A stretch of DNA of 64,000 nt from Ligustrum vulgare. Lineage: Eukaryota; Streptophyta; Magnoliopsida; Lamiales; Oleaceae. The position numbers were made by a program, and so were the translations under genes. Shown here one piece after another: positions 1 to 12,236 of this stretch (position 1 is the stretch's first letter; every line of letters begins with the position of its first letter). Where the stretch lies: positions 92,544,925 to 92,608,924 of the forward strand of contig OY743168.1 in assembly GCA_963555705.1 (NCBI GenBank), in the 5' to 3' direction. The notes below the pieces were generated by a model. The model saw nothing but the letters and a program-made list of their open reading frames with translations. It was not told where the DNA came from and made no database searches.

Positions 1-1949
1 ATTAGTTACACAAACTAAAAGAGAATAAAATTAATAATATAAAGGAAGACACAATAAAATTTTAATTATCTAAGAAGAAGATGTAGATATTGCACCAAGA
101 ATTAATCTCCTTACTTGAAATTCAAATAAAAACCTTGAATTGCCAACTTGACTTGTGATGAATCTCCTATCTTTTGTGGAGAATTAATGTAGTAAAATAT
201 GCCTCCTCCATTTGCTTCCCATGTAGTCTCCTATATATGGTGAATTTAGGTTAAATTCGCGTCCAAACATGTTTCCAAAAGAGTCCTAATCCAATAAAGA
301 AAGTTGCATTCGCATCGTCTTTGCACACCTTTCAGTATTTTTATCGAATCTTTCTTTTCCATTATCCGATTGAGGTAATTCAAATTGTGTTGAAAAAATA
401 ACTTAAAGGGATGAAATTCTTCATGTAATAAAACTTTTTCCAATTCGAACCTTTACTATACCAAAAGTAGGTCACAAAGTCCGGCTAAAAATCTGGAACA
501 TAACTTGTGCAGTTTCTTTTTCTTCCTAAGTCCTTTTTCAAGTGCAACTTTGATCATTTGCCTTCCAATACCATTCAATCGATTCTATATGATCTTCAAA
601 CATTATTTTGTAATCTGAATCAACTAATGAACATTTATAATTTGGTCTTCACTTTGACAATTTAGCACGATTTTGATCCCTTTTCTCCATTTAGCGTTCA
701 AACGCCTCCAAATTCGAGTTTTACCTCCAACAATCAAAATAAATAAAAAATTAAGCAATATCAAACTTTAAAATACTCATAATTGTCTAAATTTATGGTC
801 AATATAAGTACAAAAACGTATTTATCAGTGGGTGAATGTGATATGAATCATACAAATCTAAAAACGCAGAAAACTGGACAATAGCAACACGAGTATATAA
901 AAAAAAACCTGGACCTCAATAGTTGCGTTACTGGGACTCGGTTTCAAGGCACCCTCAATCAAGTAATGATAGAATTTCCATTTTTTCAGTGCTTGTGTGT
1001 TTGAATTCATAACCTGAAATGCTAAAAATCAAACATGAGTAACACGTGTACAGATTCACCTACTACAATATCAACTACCTCAATTTTAACAAAAACAAAC
1101 TCGACAAATAAATTTGCGTTCCCCATACTCAGTTTCAGGGCACGTCCAATTACGAAATGTTAGATTTTTCATTTTTTCAATGCTTGTGTGTATAATTATG
1201 AGTATGATGTATTCAAATTGATACATTTTGGAAATTTGATTGTTCAATTGAATAGAGATATTGATGTATTGTAAATTTTTTCAAATGTTTAGATTTTTAG
1301 TGATTTTCAATAATATCATTCCTTAATTCTCTGTAATGTCATGTCACAGTATACATGGATCAATTACCAGTCAAAATGGATGGACTCTGTCTTAATGGAT
1401 GTAATATGCTAATAAATGAAATGCTAGCAACGTATGCCACCAAAAATCAAAAGTTTAGGACTAAATATTCAATTAACCCTTCTTTTTTGGATATTAAGTG
1501 ACTTTCCCATTTTGCCTTTCACTTTTGTCAAAATGGGACTAAAGTGCCAAAATGAACTAGACAACGTCATTGTAAGGGGAAGGATAAAGATGAGAAAGAA
1601 TCGCATTCCGCCGCTAATAAACTATACGTTGAGATGCATGATATCAAAAATCAAAAGTTTTGATTTATCAACTTCCATACTAATCTACATTAATTTAGAC
1701 AATATTTTTATTTGTATAAATAAATCATTTTATACAGTCTGTCCACTAACTTGGCAAAATTTATAAATAGATTAACTTATATTTTTGAGGTAAAATGTAT
1801 AATTAAAAATAAGAATAAAAAAATTGTGATTAAAAAGGGAAGGAAAAAAAATATATTCTTTATAAACTTATTTATAAATTGTTTACCTTGAAGAAAGCAT
1901 TAATCATTCTGATCGCCAAAGATTTGTTCATTCTGTGCCCTAAACATGG
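1..1949. other. AT-rich intergenic DNA, no gene recognised
   Basis: Frames here are short and low in complexity, and none resembles a known family. The only structure I see is a diverged direct duplication: about 925-1010 and 1117-1201 share a GCGTT start, a CTCAGTTTCA-type block and a CATTTTTTCARTGCTTGTGTGT block, offset by about 192 bp. This may be an old tandem duplication or part of an unrecognised repeat. Confidence 0.5.
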
Positions 1950-2374
1950 CAATTATTGGAATCTGCCGGTCACTATTTAATTCACTCACCTTTCAATAAA
2001 GTCTTTATAAATCACACTTGTTTATAAACTTATATCTATAAATAATACGTTTTTTAAATTACTTTTTTATCATACATATTTTTCAATTTTTTTTTTAATC
2101 ACGTGCTTTATTTAGAAAATAATAATTTTTTTATTTATAAATAAAAAAAATTTGATGACTCAAACGAAAATATTTTACTGAAATAAATCACACGATTTGT
2201 AAACAAACACACCACGAGCACTTCAACTTCTTTCTCTAATTTTAATATTGCAATTATTGGAATCTGTTGATCACTATTTAATTCACTCACCATTCAATAA
2301 AGTGTTTATAATTACACTTGTTTATAAACTTATCTATAAATAATACATTTTTTAAATTATTTTTTTAACATAAA

Positions 2375-4129
2375 CTAGTTGCCTACCCGTGCGATGCACG
2401 GAATATATAATTCTTAAATTATAACACTGAAAATATCTTGATTCAATCATATCAAATAAAAAATATAATTTCAATACAAAATGTTATTGAATTTGAAACT
2501 ATAAAAAAGAAAAAACTATTCAAAATAAAATATTCTACATGTACACTAAGTATACTGCGCACCTCAAAATTTGGCATTCATTTAAATTTTTTATATAATT
2601 TTTTTTTTACTTTTTTTTACGTTTTTCTATGAAGATTTGTCCATCTCCTCATCTATTTCCCTTTTAATATGTTATAATTTTTTATTAATTATATTTTTAA
2701 TGTTTTGCTTACATATATTTTATTTTTCCTTATTTTTTAAACATGCAAATTTTTGTCAAAATGATGAAATGATTAAGCCTCCGTTTGGTAATAATGTTTG
2801 GTTTATAAATTTGTTTATTTATGATTTTGAGGTAAAAAGTAGTGACTGAAAATTGGAGAGAGAAAATATGTGTGGTTAAAAAGTTGATAGAAAATAATTA
2901 ATTATTTTTGTAACATACGTATTGAAGAGCCTACTCATTTATTGACATATTGGGAAATAAAGTTTCAATAATTCTATTTATTTATTTTCAAGATATATTA
3001 ATTCAATTTTTGCTTTCCTAACTTAACAAATTTATATAGCATATATTTATTTATTTTAAAATATATTAATCCAAATTTTTCATTTTCAATGTAACACATT
3101 TACATAAATATGATATGACATTTATTTATTTTAACACATGTTATTGGATTTGAAAATTTTAAAAAAAAAAACTAATCAAAATAAAAAATTCTGAATGTAC
3201 ACTCAGTGTACCGCATCACTCAAAGTTTGACATTTAATTAAATTTTTTTTATAAAATTTCTTTTGACTTTTGTTTACGTTTTTCTCTAAAAATTTGCCCA
3301 CCTGATCACCTATTTTCCTTTTAATATATTTTAATTTTTAATTAACTTTATTTTTTAATATGTTGCTTACGTATATTTTATTCGAAATTCAATATATTAA
3401 TTTATATATTTTATTTTTCCTTATTTTTTATACATATCAATTTTTTTCCAAATGATGAAATGATTAAATTCTCTACCAATTTATCATTTGTCGTAAAAGT
3501 TGATAGCAAATAATTAATTATTTTTGTAATATGCTTATTGAAGAACATACTAATTTATTGACATATTAGGAAGTAAAACTTCAATGATTTTATTTATTTA
3601 TTTTTAAAATATGTTTATTCAAAATTTTCATTTCTAACTTAACAAATTTATATAACATGTATTTATTTATTTTCAAATATATTAATCCAACATTTTTATT
3701 TTCAATGTAACACATTTACATAGATATGCCATTTATTTATGTTCAAATATATTAATACAATTTTTTCATTTCCTACATACCACATTTACATAGATATCAC
3801 ATTTATTTATGTTCAAATATATTAATCAAATTTTTTCATTTCCCACATAACACATTTATATAGATACACATTATTCATGTTCAAATATATTAATCTAAAT
3901 TTTTTCATTTTCAATGTAACACATTTACACATAATACATTTATTAAAACTCTTACTAAATTAACATGTAATAAATAATAAATTTTTCAACAAAAATATTT
4001 ATCTTTTCTTTATTTTTTATTTTTATATATAAAAGTAAAAGTGAGGAGATAGGGTCATTAAATGCAATTTTCCCTCCAAAATCATTCTCTCTCCTCACTT
4101 CTACTTTTATATATATATATATATATAGA
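2375..4129 (-). mobile_element. Non-autonomous Helitron
   Basis: On the minus strand the element starts with TC (GA at 4128-4129) followed by an AT dinucleotide run. It ends with a short hairpin (CCGTGC-ATC-GCACGG, 2387-2401) and CTAG (2375-2378). It sits between host A and T, as Helitrons do, with no target duplication. Removing it makes the flanks match the uninterrupted duplicate at 1950-2250. It encodes no Rep/helicase that I can see. The interior holds an old duplication of about 600-700 bp (2440-3060 against 3130-3720) and a tandem array near 3580-3930. A Tourist-like MITE piece (GCCTCCGTTTGGTAA) lies at about 2778. Confidence 0.75.
3580..3935. repeat. ~70-80-bp AT-rich tandem repeats inside Helitron
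   Basis: A unit built of a CATTTATTTATGTTCAAATA block, an ATTAATCAAATTTTTTCATT-type block and an ACACATTTACATAGATA block recurs about four to five times with small changes. A related, more diverged stretch lies at 2960-3130. The repeats are confined to the Helitron, as is common in non-autonomous Helitrons. Confidence 0.6.
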
Positions 4130-4301
4130 TATTTTTCAAAATTCTTTTTTAATCACATTATTTAGAAAGTAATAATTTTTTTGTTTATAAATAAAAAAAA
4201 TTTGATGACTCAAACGAAAAATATTTTATTGAAATAAATCACACGATTTGTAAACAAACACACCACGAGCACTTCAACTTCTTTCTCTAATTTTATATTT
4301 G

Positions 4302-5774
4302 CGGCACTCATTCATTCAACTACATTCTGCATTGCCTCTATCTCTTTCTCTCTCATACTCATATATGCACTGATATATGTTGATTTTATAGTAGGATGGT
4401 GAAGGAAAATAATCAACAAGAAAGAAAAAAGCCTAGAAGATAGTAATATAATCAGAAATGGTTAAAGCAGGCTCGATCATATAAATTGTTGTCCTCAAAC
4501 GATATTTATATCATCTTGATATTTTTGAGTGTTTGAAGGACTACTTGCCATATAGTTTGTAGGTCTAAAATAAAGCCAAAAGTAGAAGAAAACGTACAAC
4601 ACCTGAGAAAAAACTTGAAGAACACAAGAATTGAAATAATTTGGATAAAGCTTTTGATTTTTTTGATTGATATTGATTATTGATTTTTTTCGTTTTTGAA
4701 ATTTATCACATATTTATAGATTTCTAAACATCTCCACGAAGTGAGGGAAGCTACGCATGTAAAGTCATCTCTTCCCCCCAAAAGACTTGTGAAAAATTCA
4801 AATTTTGCAACTTTCCAACGATTATATACGGACCACCATGATATATATGATATGGTTATAGTGTCTTGCGATCACATTAAACGAAGTTTCCTATCAAAAG
4901 TGAACCTTGCGATCGCAAAGTCTGTAACCATGTAATCCCATGACTTTACTAATTTTGAACATGCTTCAAAATATGTATAGTTGCAATCCCAAGGCTTTTA
5001 GTCATGTTATCGCATAGTAATATTACATCTTGAATTTTCATTTCTTTTTAATCAAATCTTTTAATTCAATCTTTCAATATTTCTTTAAACACGACTTTTC
5101 AACAATAGATAGACAGGAAGGTCGGTGGTTTGCCTCCCTTGCCAATGTCGGTCTACATAATTAATTATATATTATAATTTCTTCTAGCTTCTTCTAGGCA
5201 TGGATGAAGAAGCATGATCTGGAAATCAACATAAGTTGGTGATGATTCTTCAACTTTTACCAAACAAAGGCTCAATTATTGTCTTTTTCTATATTATCAC
5301 AAAATTCCAGAGAGAAATTATGTACGGACCTACATGCACATTCATGTTCCATCATCCATTGTGTTTGGTTACAGTACTGATCTTTCCCACATTTTTCTTT
5401 TCGCACCATGGTGCTATTCGTAAAACTCGAAACTTAGAGCATCTCCAATGATGGTATATTTTAGATTTAATTGGTGATTTATAACTCGAAATGATCTCAA
5501 ATGAGAAGATGTAAATTATATGTATTTTAAGTTTTCAATGGAAAGCGTATATTTGGATGGATGTACATTTTTCGTAATATACATATAAATAAAAAAATCA
5601 AAATTAAATTAACTTAAGAAATTTACTAGGAAGAATATTTATGCAAATTAAAAAAATAACTTGAAGTAATGAAATTTATAAATTTTATTTGACATCTATC
5701 ATTGGAGTAAAATTTTGATTTAGATCCACGATGGTGTAAATTTGGTTGTAAAAGTGATTTTTCAGGATGTTAAA
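4302..5774. other. Intergenic DNA, no gene recognised
   Basis: Short frames only (for example 4741-4935 and 5236-5451 on plus), without recognisable motifs, splice context or homology. I see no RNA gene and no clear element boundary. Confidence 0.5.
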
Positions 5775-5924
5775 CCTCTGTTTGAATCCAAAATATGGAT
5801 TATAAATCGATTTATTTCGGATATCGAGGTAAGATGTGGTTAAAAATTGAAGAGAGAAAATATGTGTGGTTAAAAAATGATTTAGAAAATTGTGACGATT
5901 ATAAATCGGTTTACCAAACAGAGG
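5775..5924. mobile_element. Small MITE (CCTCTGTTTG family)
   Basis: The terminal inverted repeats CCTCTGTTTG (5775-5784) and CAAACAGAGG (5915-5924) are perfect complements about 150 bp apart. The interior carries the family signature seen elsewhere in the window: TTTATTT, GAGGTAA, GAGAGAAAATATGTGTGGTT. It has no coding capacity. Target duplication is unclear. Relatives or fragments lie near 2778-2900, 5990-6145, 6165-6300, 23097-23175, 25014-25811 and 25812-25900. Confidence 0.65.
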
Positions 5925-6479
5925 CACGCCACGATTGTGGATGCTCTTAGTTTTCATGGAAAAATTGTTGTTAATTTGCATGAGTCTAATTAAGGCTCTA
6001 TTTGATAATTTTTTTTTAAGTAAAGAATGTAATTTTTTCGAGGTAAAATATATGGTTGAGATTTATTTTTGAAAAATGTGTGTGTGATTAAAAAGTTATT
6101 TGAAAAAATATATTATTTAAAATAAGTTTTCCAAACATAGTCTTAATGAAAAAATATCTCATCACTATTTGGCAAAGGTTTTTTACTTACAAACAAATAA
6201 AGTTGAAATATGTTGTTGCAAAGTGATTTAAAAAAATGCGTTTGATTGAAAAATGATTTGAGAAAATGTATTATTTATAAATTTATTTACACAAAACACA
6301 TTGTAAGAATATATGTTATACATTTCAATGTTCTAGTAACTATTAATTGATATCTACCTCATAAAATACACGTTTTTTCAAAAAAAAATATGTGCATATT
6401 TGGGTAACGTTACAAGTCTTTTATAATTTAATAATTTTCAAAATTACACCATTTTTTTTTTATTTCTATCATATTATAA
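5925..6479. repeat. Decayed MITE pieces
   Basis: Two weak copies of the same MITE family are visible: about 5990-6145, starting GGCTCTATTTGATAA and ending CCAAACATAGTC, and about 6165-6300, with CTATTTGGCAAAGG and GTGATTTAAAAA blocks. Nothing else is recognisable. Confidence 0.4.
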
Positions 6480-7401
6480 TCTATATATACACTACTTCTA
6501 AAAAAATCCTTAAAGGGAGACATATTTTTAGACAATAATATCCTCGAAAATAATTTATAATTTCTTATTTGTCCTTCAATTAATTTTATTTTAATTGTTA
6601 CGCTTTATAATTAATATAATATTTTTTAATTTAATGGTGGTCACAAATATTGAAAATCTATCTTGCAATTAATTTGTGGTGTAGATATGAAAAAGAGTTG
6701 TGTGAATATAATTTCCCTTTTATTTATCTATATCTATAGTAATTCTAAAATGCTCTTAAATGGAGAAATATTTTTGGACGATGATACACTCGATCGACAA
6801 TAATTTATATTTTTTCTTATTTTTCCTTCAATTAATATCTTTAATTAGAATATTTTATAATTTATGTAATATTATCAAATTTAATGATGGTCAACGTTCC
6901 TTTCAAATTTTATTTATAATTTTAGTTAAATAATTAACATATTAAGCCCTTGTTTGGGAGATATTAAAATCAAGTATTTAGCAGATAAATTTGATAAAAG
7001 TTGATGAGATGTGTGGTTAAAAAGTTGTGAATCCCATAAAATATGTTATTAATATTGGATGTTAACTTTTAACTTAAATTAAAATCAGATTTCAATCTAC
7101 ACCAAACATGGGCTAAATACGTGGTTTTAATTTATACAATTTTCAAAAATAGTATATTAGAAAAGTGCAATTAAGTCAATCAACTTCAATTTATTAGCAA
7201 ATTTTGTTACTTTATTAATTTGTCTATTTTTATCTTGACGAAAATGTTGACTTTGACATTTAATCTAATAGATAATGAACACGTAAATACGTGTTTTTAA
7301 CTTATATGTAGTTTTTTTGAAAAAAAATATTAAAATAGTTAATATGTATTACGAGGAATGTAATTCACGAAGTAACGTGCAATACATGCGCTACTAACTA
7401 A
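6480..7401 (+). mobile_element. Candidate decayed Helitron
   Basis: A possible 5' end TCTATATATACACTACTT follows host A at 6479. A possible 3' end is a degenerate GTGCAATACATGCG hairpin remnant followed by CTAA (7398-7401) and host T. A second copy of the 5' end sequence lies at about 6727, with matching blocks downstream (GGAGA-ATATTTTTRGACRAT, TCAATTAAT), so the element may be internally duplicated or two elements overlap. No empty site is available to prove the ends. Confidence 0.4.
6946..7113. mobile_element. Tourist-like MITE with TAA target duplication
   Basis: Ends are GCCCTTGTTTGG and CCAAACATGGGC (11 of 12 complementary). TAA flanks both sides (6943-6945 and 7114-7116), the target preference of PIF/Harbinger (Tourist) elements. 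The interior has the TTAAAATCA / GTTGATGAGATGTGTGGTTA signature shared with copies at 23606, ~23930, 24650 and ~51930. It is non-coding and nested in the Helitron candidate. Confidence 0.7.
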
Positions 7402-9736
7402 TTTTATCTAAACATGAAGCACGTGTGCTTTGTGAAATACGTGATAAATTAATCTCTCTTCAAGAAGTTTCAAAATTATGCTCGAAAGTGTGATAGAATT
7501 AAGTAGCTTCCACAAATCTTGTCTTCATTATTTATTAGTCATGGCTGGCCAACTAAAAATACAATAATATCTTATACTATTTTAAGTCTACCATTATGTC
7601 ACATCTCTCATCAAATTATAAAGATCAATTATCGACTATTTAAAAAGGTTGATATTCTTAAACATGGAGTTTAAAAGTTAATTATGTGAAGCACCTTCCA
7701 TTTAAAATTCCAAAAAAATATCAATTTGATTAATCAATATTAAAAACAGCGAGGTTAATTATTTTTTAATAGGGAAGCCCTAAACTCGATTAAACAAACG
7801 TACATCTGCTTACACTTTGCGTAAAAAGATTCCAAGAGATCTTTTATTTATTTAAAGTAATCATTCTTTATCTGATCCAATACTGAAATCATTTTCATTT
7901 TTATTTAATAAAAAAATTAATTTGACTAATCTTATTTACCTATTCATTAATTAAAAGTTATGTGAACCACATGCTGTTAGAATACAAAAAAAGATATCAA
8001 TTTGATTTGGTTGGTGATGTTGTTATCATTATTAAACTAGTAATCGCACCAGTGCAATACATGGAAGTTATAATTGAATTTTATTTATTAAATAAGTTAT
8101 AAAAATACAATATCCGACATAAATTGTGCATTCATATATAATGAAAAAAATACTCAGAAAGTAAAATATAAAATTACGACTTGCATATTTTTAACAGCTA
8201 ATTGTTCATTCCCTAGTTTTCTTAGTCTATTTAGGTGAAGTAAGTTATGAACATATGACTTATTCTATACTTTACAATTTTGATTTGATGACTGTAGTCG
8301 AGCTTTCGATTTTTTGATTTCTAAAAATGGAAATGTTTATAATTTTCAAATTGTAAAAATGAAATAAAGAGGTAATAGACATTTACAGAATTAATTTATC
8401 GACTCCCCGTATAGCACTATAAGGATTCGTACTACCTATCTTAAGGCAATAATTGATATTTAAATATATTAACAAATATTTCATTACATTACATGTAAAA
8501 AAAAAAAACGAATACATTACGAATACAATTTACCAAACATTTTAAAAAATAAAAAAATTACACAAACTTAAATTAAATGTTGCAATTGGTTAAACTTACA
8601 CGTGACAAACTTATACGCAGCCCTATATTTAAATGTACATAACAAATAAATAATATGAAATACAAATTTAAATTAGATTTTATTGAATGAATATTACAAA
8701 TATAATTAACTTTATATATAACAAATCATCTATACATTGTAATTTATAAATGGGAGTTTAACCCCACAAGATATAAGACTTTAATTTATCATTTATTCGT
8801 ATAGAATTGATTATTCAAAAATAATTTTTTTCAATGTTCATTCTCAACCACACATTCTTTAAAACTCATTTTTCACAATTGCACATACTGTTTTTGTGCA
8901 TGTTAAATAAATAGGTTGACAATATTCTATTTTTAAATAAAATGAATTTGCTAGCACCTTCTATTTTATAGATTGAACCAATATGTTTATCAAAACCTAA
9001 AGTTGTAGAAAATTAAACGATTTAATTGAATTTATTTAGAAAGATCAAATATCTATTTTTTTTTTTTTCAATTTGATAAGAAAAATATTCAAAATTAATC
9101 ATTTAGGTCAAATTGAATTTAGGTCAGAAATGATATTTTTCATTTTAGGACTTAAATGAGATAAATTAAAAAAATCAGATGTTGGAAAAAGTAAAAAAAA
9201 AATATATATATATATAAGCGATACATTTAGTATTTAAGACGGTTTTACGAATAATGTGTTTAGAATTTGCTCTTATTTCTTAGCTTGTATTAAACTTCTC
9301 GTTGAGATCTTGGATTTGACACATATATTGCATATTTTTCAACTTTAAAATAATGTAGTAATTATCAAAAGAAAAAAGAATCTATAATTTGACATTTTAT
9401 AGATTTTTTTTTTTTCACAAATTCATAAATCATTTACTACATGCATTAATTGAACTCTCCTAATTCATTCATTAAAATAAATTGATAAAAATAAGAAGTT
9501 TTCTAAAATGGAAGGTGAAAATGGACGGAAAACTATGTGCGTAAAATAGTGCCGGTTATCTTATTATATATAGAAGATAGAAGAATATATAGATAGAAGA
9601 TTGTGCTAAAACTTTATCAACTTTTAAGTTTTAACTGTTTAGACTTCAATTTTAATCACATATTTCAATAAACAAATTATGCATTACATTAAATTTTATT
9701 AAAATATAAAACTTTTATTAAGGACTTCGTCAAACA
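7402..9736. other. AT-rich intergenic DNA
   Basis: No gene is recognised. A degenerate Helitron 3' end on the minus strand is suggested at 8037-8062: CTAG followed by TAATCGCACCAGTGCAATAC, a decayed hairpin of the type seen at 2375. Its other end was not found. There is an AT microsatellite at about 9203-9216. Confidence 0.4.
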
Positions 9737-10435
9737 TGTTGGAAATGGTTTTTAAAATTAATTAAATGGGTCAACTTTAATATCCAGTTTCTATGGTACC
9801 CGACTCCAATTTGAACGAGACTTTGCATGCGAGATGATGAACGTGGTATAATTATTTATTGAAAACCATTTAGAATTGAATGAAATAATGGATTTCAAAT
9901 TTCCCACTTGAAACTTCGAAAATTGAAGAAGTTTATTTTAATTGGAAAAAAGTGTGGAACACTTATCTTATGTAGGAAACCTTTGAATTGCTTTTGTATG
10001 GTATGAGATGGAAATTTGAGAATTGGGTTTGAGTCCAAGGGTACCAATAGTGTTTGAAAAGGGGAGACTTATATTCTATTGGGTTCTATCCTAAGCTCAC
10101 ACGCGCACGTCGCCGCAGTTCGTTTGTTCGACTCGAGTATAAGCCACTGTCTATTGCGAGTGAAATTATTTTTTATTATGAAAAATACTTTTGTTGAGTT
10201 CGTTGAAACTCTTGCTGATTGCTATGTTACTTCCGTATGAGACAAAATTCTTTCTATCCTGGTAGACTGTTGGTGGACGCCTTTAAGCACCATGGAAGGG
10301 ATCAAATTCATCCTACGAACACATCGTGATGTACATGGACTCAAATTACAATTCTGATCATATTAATCATCTTGTTACTCTATTCAGATCCATTCTGGAA
10401 AATTTGTAAGTTATTTTGGTTTTCAGATTGTTCAG
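9737..10435 (+). repeat. 5' LTR of a degenerate Ty1-copia element
   Basis: It starts TGTTGGAAATGG and matches the 3' LTR at 14575 over scattered blocks, for example GATGATGAACRTGRTATAAT, ATTTATTGAAAAYCATTTAG, TTTTGTTGAGTYCGTTGAAA and GACGCCTTTAAGC. The right boundary is set only by the end of visible similarity (CAGATTGTT). No clean primer-binding site remains. Compared with the 3' LTR it lacks about 500 bp (15440-15960). Confidence 0.6.
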
Positions 10436-10541
10436 ATGATGAAACTAAAATCCAAAAACAACAATCTTAATTCGAATTTTTATTCTTCTAGTTTATTTTA
10501 TTTCTTCTCCTTATTCTTGTTTATCGTTTTGTGTATCAAAA

Positions 10542-12236
10542 ATGACTATCTCCGATGCTCCACCCCCGAAAACGACCAAAGTAAAACTTGAGAAATTTAA
10601 TGGGTCAGATTTTAAGCATTGGCATCACAAAATGTTGTTTTTCCTAACAATGTCAAGTTTGGCGAAGGTTATCAGGGAAGACGCGCATACACAGAAAAAG
10701 ATAGTAACATTGAGAGGCTGGCTGTGGTGATGCATGAAAAATTCGATTTTTCTATGTAGAAATTAAGTAATCAATGGACTGGACAACACATTATATAATG
10801 TGTAATGCAATGCGAAGTCTGCAAAAGAACTATGGGGAACTTTGGACACCAAGTATAAAACTGAAGATGCCGATACGAAGAAATTCATCTTCGGTAGGTT
10901 TTTAGATAACAAAAATATTTGATGGTAAGATTGTCATATCCGAAGTTCAAGAACTTCAAATAATACTCAGTGATATTCATGTCGAATGAATGAAAATTAG
11001 CGATCGTTTCAAATTACTACACTGATTTGGGAAATTGCTGCCTTTATGAAAGGACTTTAAGAATTACCTTAAGCATAAACGTAAGTAAATGAAGCTTGAA
11101 GATATGATTGTCATATCGAGAATTGAAGAAGACAATAGAAAATCTGAAAAGAAGAGTGGTGGATCTCATTCGGTGAAATCGAAGGCTAACGTCGTGGAAT
11201 GAGGTTCCAAGACTAACAAATGAGGAAGCATAACGGCGAAGGGAAAATTGGTTTTCAAAGGCTGGTAAAAAGTTCAAAGGAAACTATTACAATTTTGGTA
11301 ATGTTGGCATCGGTCTAAGGATTGTCCTAAGCCAAGGAACATCAAAGGAAAAGTTGCTCAAGCCAATGTACCAAAAGACAACCTTTCTGAAAAAGTGCAA
11401 GATATGAATATTTCTACTATCGTCTTTATATACAACTTGGTAGGTAATATTAAGGAATGATGAGTGGATACTGGAGTTATTCACCATATTTGTGCAAACC
11501 ACTGGACGTTCTCTACTTAAAAAACGATGGATCATGAAGAGAATCTCTACTTGGGAAACTTTTCATCTTAAGTTGAAGGATAAGGAATGATAGTGTTAAA
11601 AATTATAAGCGGCAAAGAGTTTACTTTGAATGATGTTCTCATATATCAGATTAGCAAGAATATAGTATTCGGTTCGCTGTTAAACAAGAACATGTTTAAC
11701 TTAGTCTTTGTATTGGACAAATTTATCTTTACTAAAAATGAATACTTGTAGTCTTCTACTTACTTTCTTGAGTCGTTTAATATTTGACACAAATGATTAG
11801 GACACCTGAATTATAATGCTTTGTGTAGAATAATCAAAATGGATCTATTATCAAAGTGTGATTTAAGTCTTAATCATAAATGTGATATATGTGTTCAAGC
11901 CAAAATGAGTCGTTTACCTTTTCGCTATGTCGAAAAAAGTATCGAACCTCTAGATTTAATTCACGCCGAAATATGTGATTTAAAGTTTGATAAGTTCGGA
12001 ATTATCGTAGAACTTGTAGGGGAAACTTTGCTTTCTTCGGATTATATTCTCAACAAGCTACCACATCGAAAAACGAAGAAGATACCTTATGAATTATGGA
12101 AATGTCACAAGCCTAACTACAAATACTTAAAGGTATGTGATGTTTGGATAAGGTAGTGGTTCCTAAACCTAAAAAGATTAAGATAGGATAAAAAATCAAT
12201 GATTGTATATTCATTGGTTATGCTTATCATAGTATT
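10542..12236 (+). pseudogene. Degenerate copia gag-protease-integrase
   Basis: The region opens with a 62-residue gag start (10542-10730) carrying the copia gag signature KFNGSDFKHW. After frameshifts it continues with a decayed zinc knuckle (HRSKDCPKP, about 11310-11340) and a protease remnant (VDTGVIHHIC, about 11465) next to a stop codon. A pre-integrase stretch follows at 11821-12156 (CDICVQAKMS), with the end of an integrase-like region (NKLPHRKTKKIPYELW). Reverse transcriptase is missing. Several stops and frameshifts make it non-functional. The lineage resembles copia elements with NIADPLTK-type RNase H ends. Confidence 0.75.

Larger units (their letters stand above)
1950..4301 (+). 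repeat. ~300-bp tandem duplication, second copy split by a Helitron
   Basis: Copy A is 1950-2250. Copy B starts at 2251 with the same CAATTATTGGAATCTG block, runs to 2374, is interrupted, and resumes at 4130 with ATTTTTCAA, ending near 4301. Both copies end with the shared ACGAGCACTTCAACTTC block followed by TTTCTCTAATTTTA. Copy A therefore serves as the uninterrupted reference that fixes both ends of the insertion. Function is unknown; it looks like duplicated intergenic or old element DNA. Confidence 0.75.

Noticed and set aside
11044..11535. Minus-strand frames of 77 and 82 residues
   Set aside because: They lie opposite the decayed copia gag/protease and have no motif of their own.
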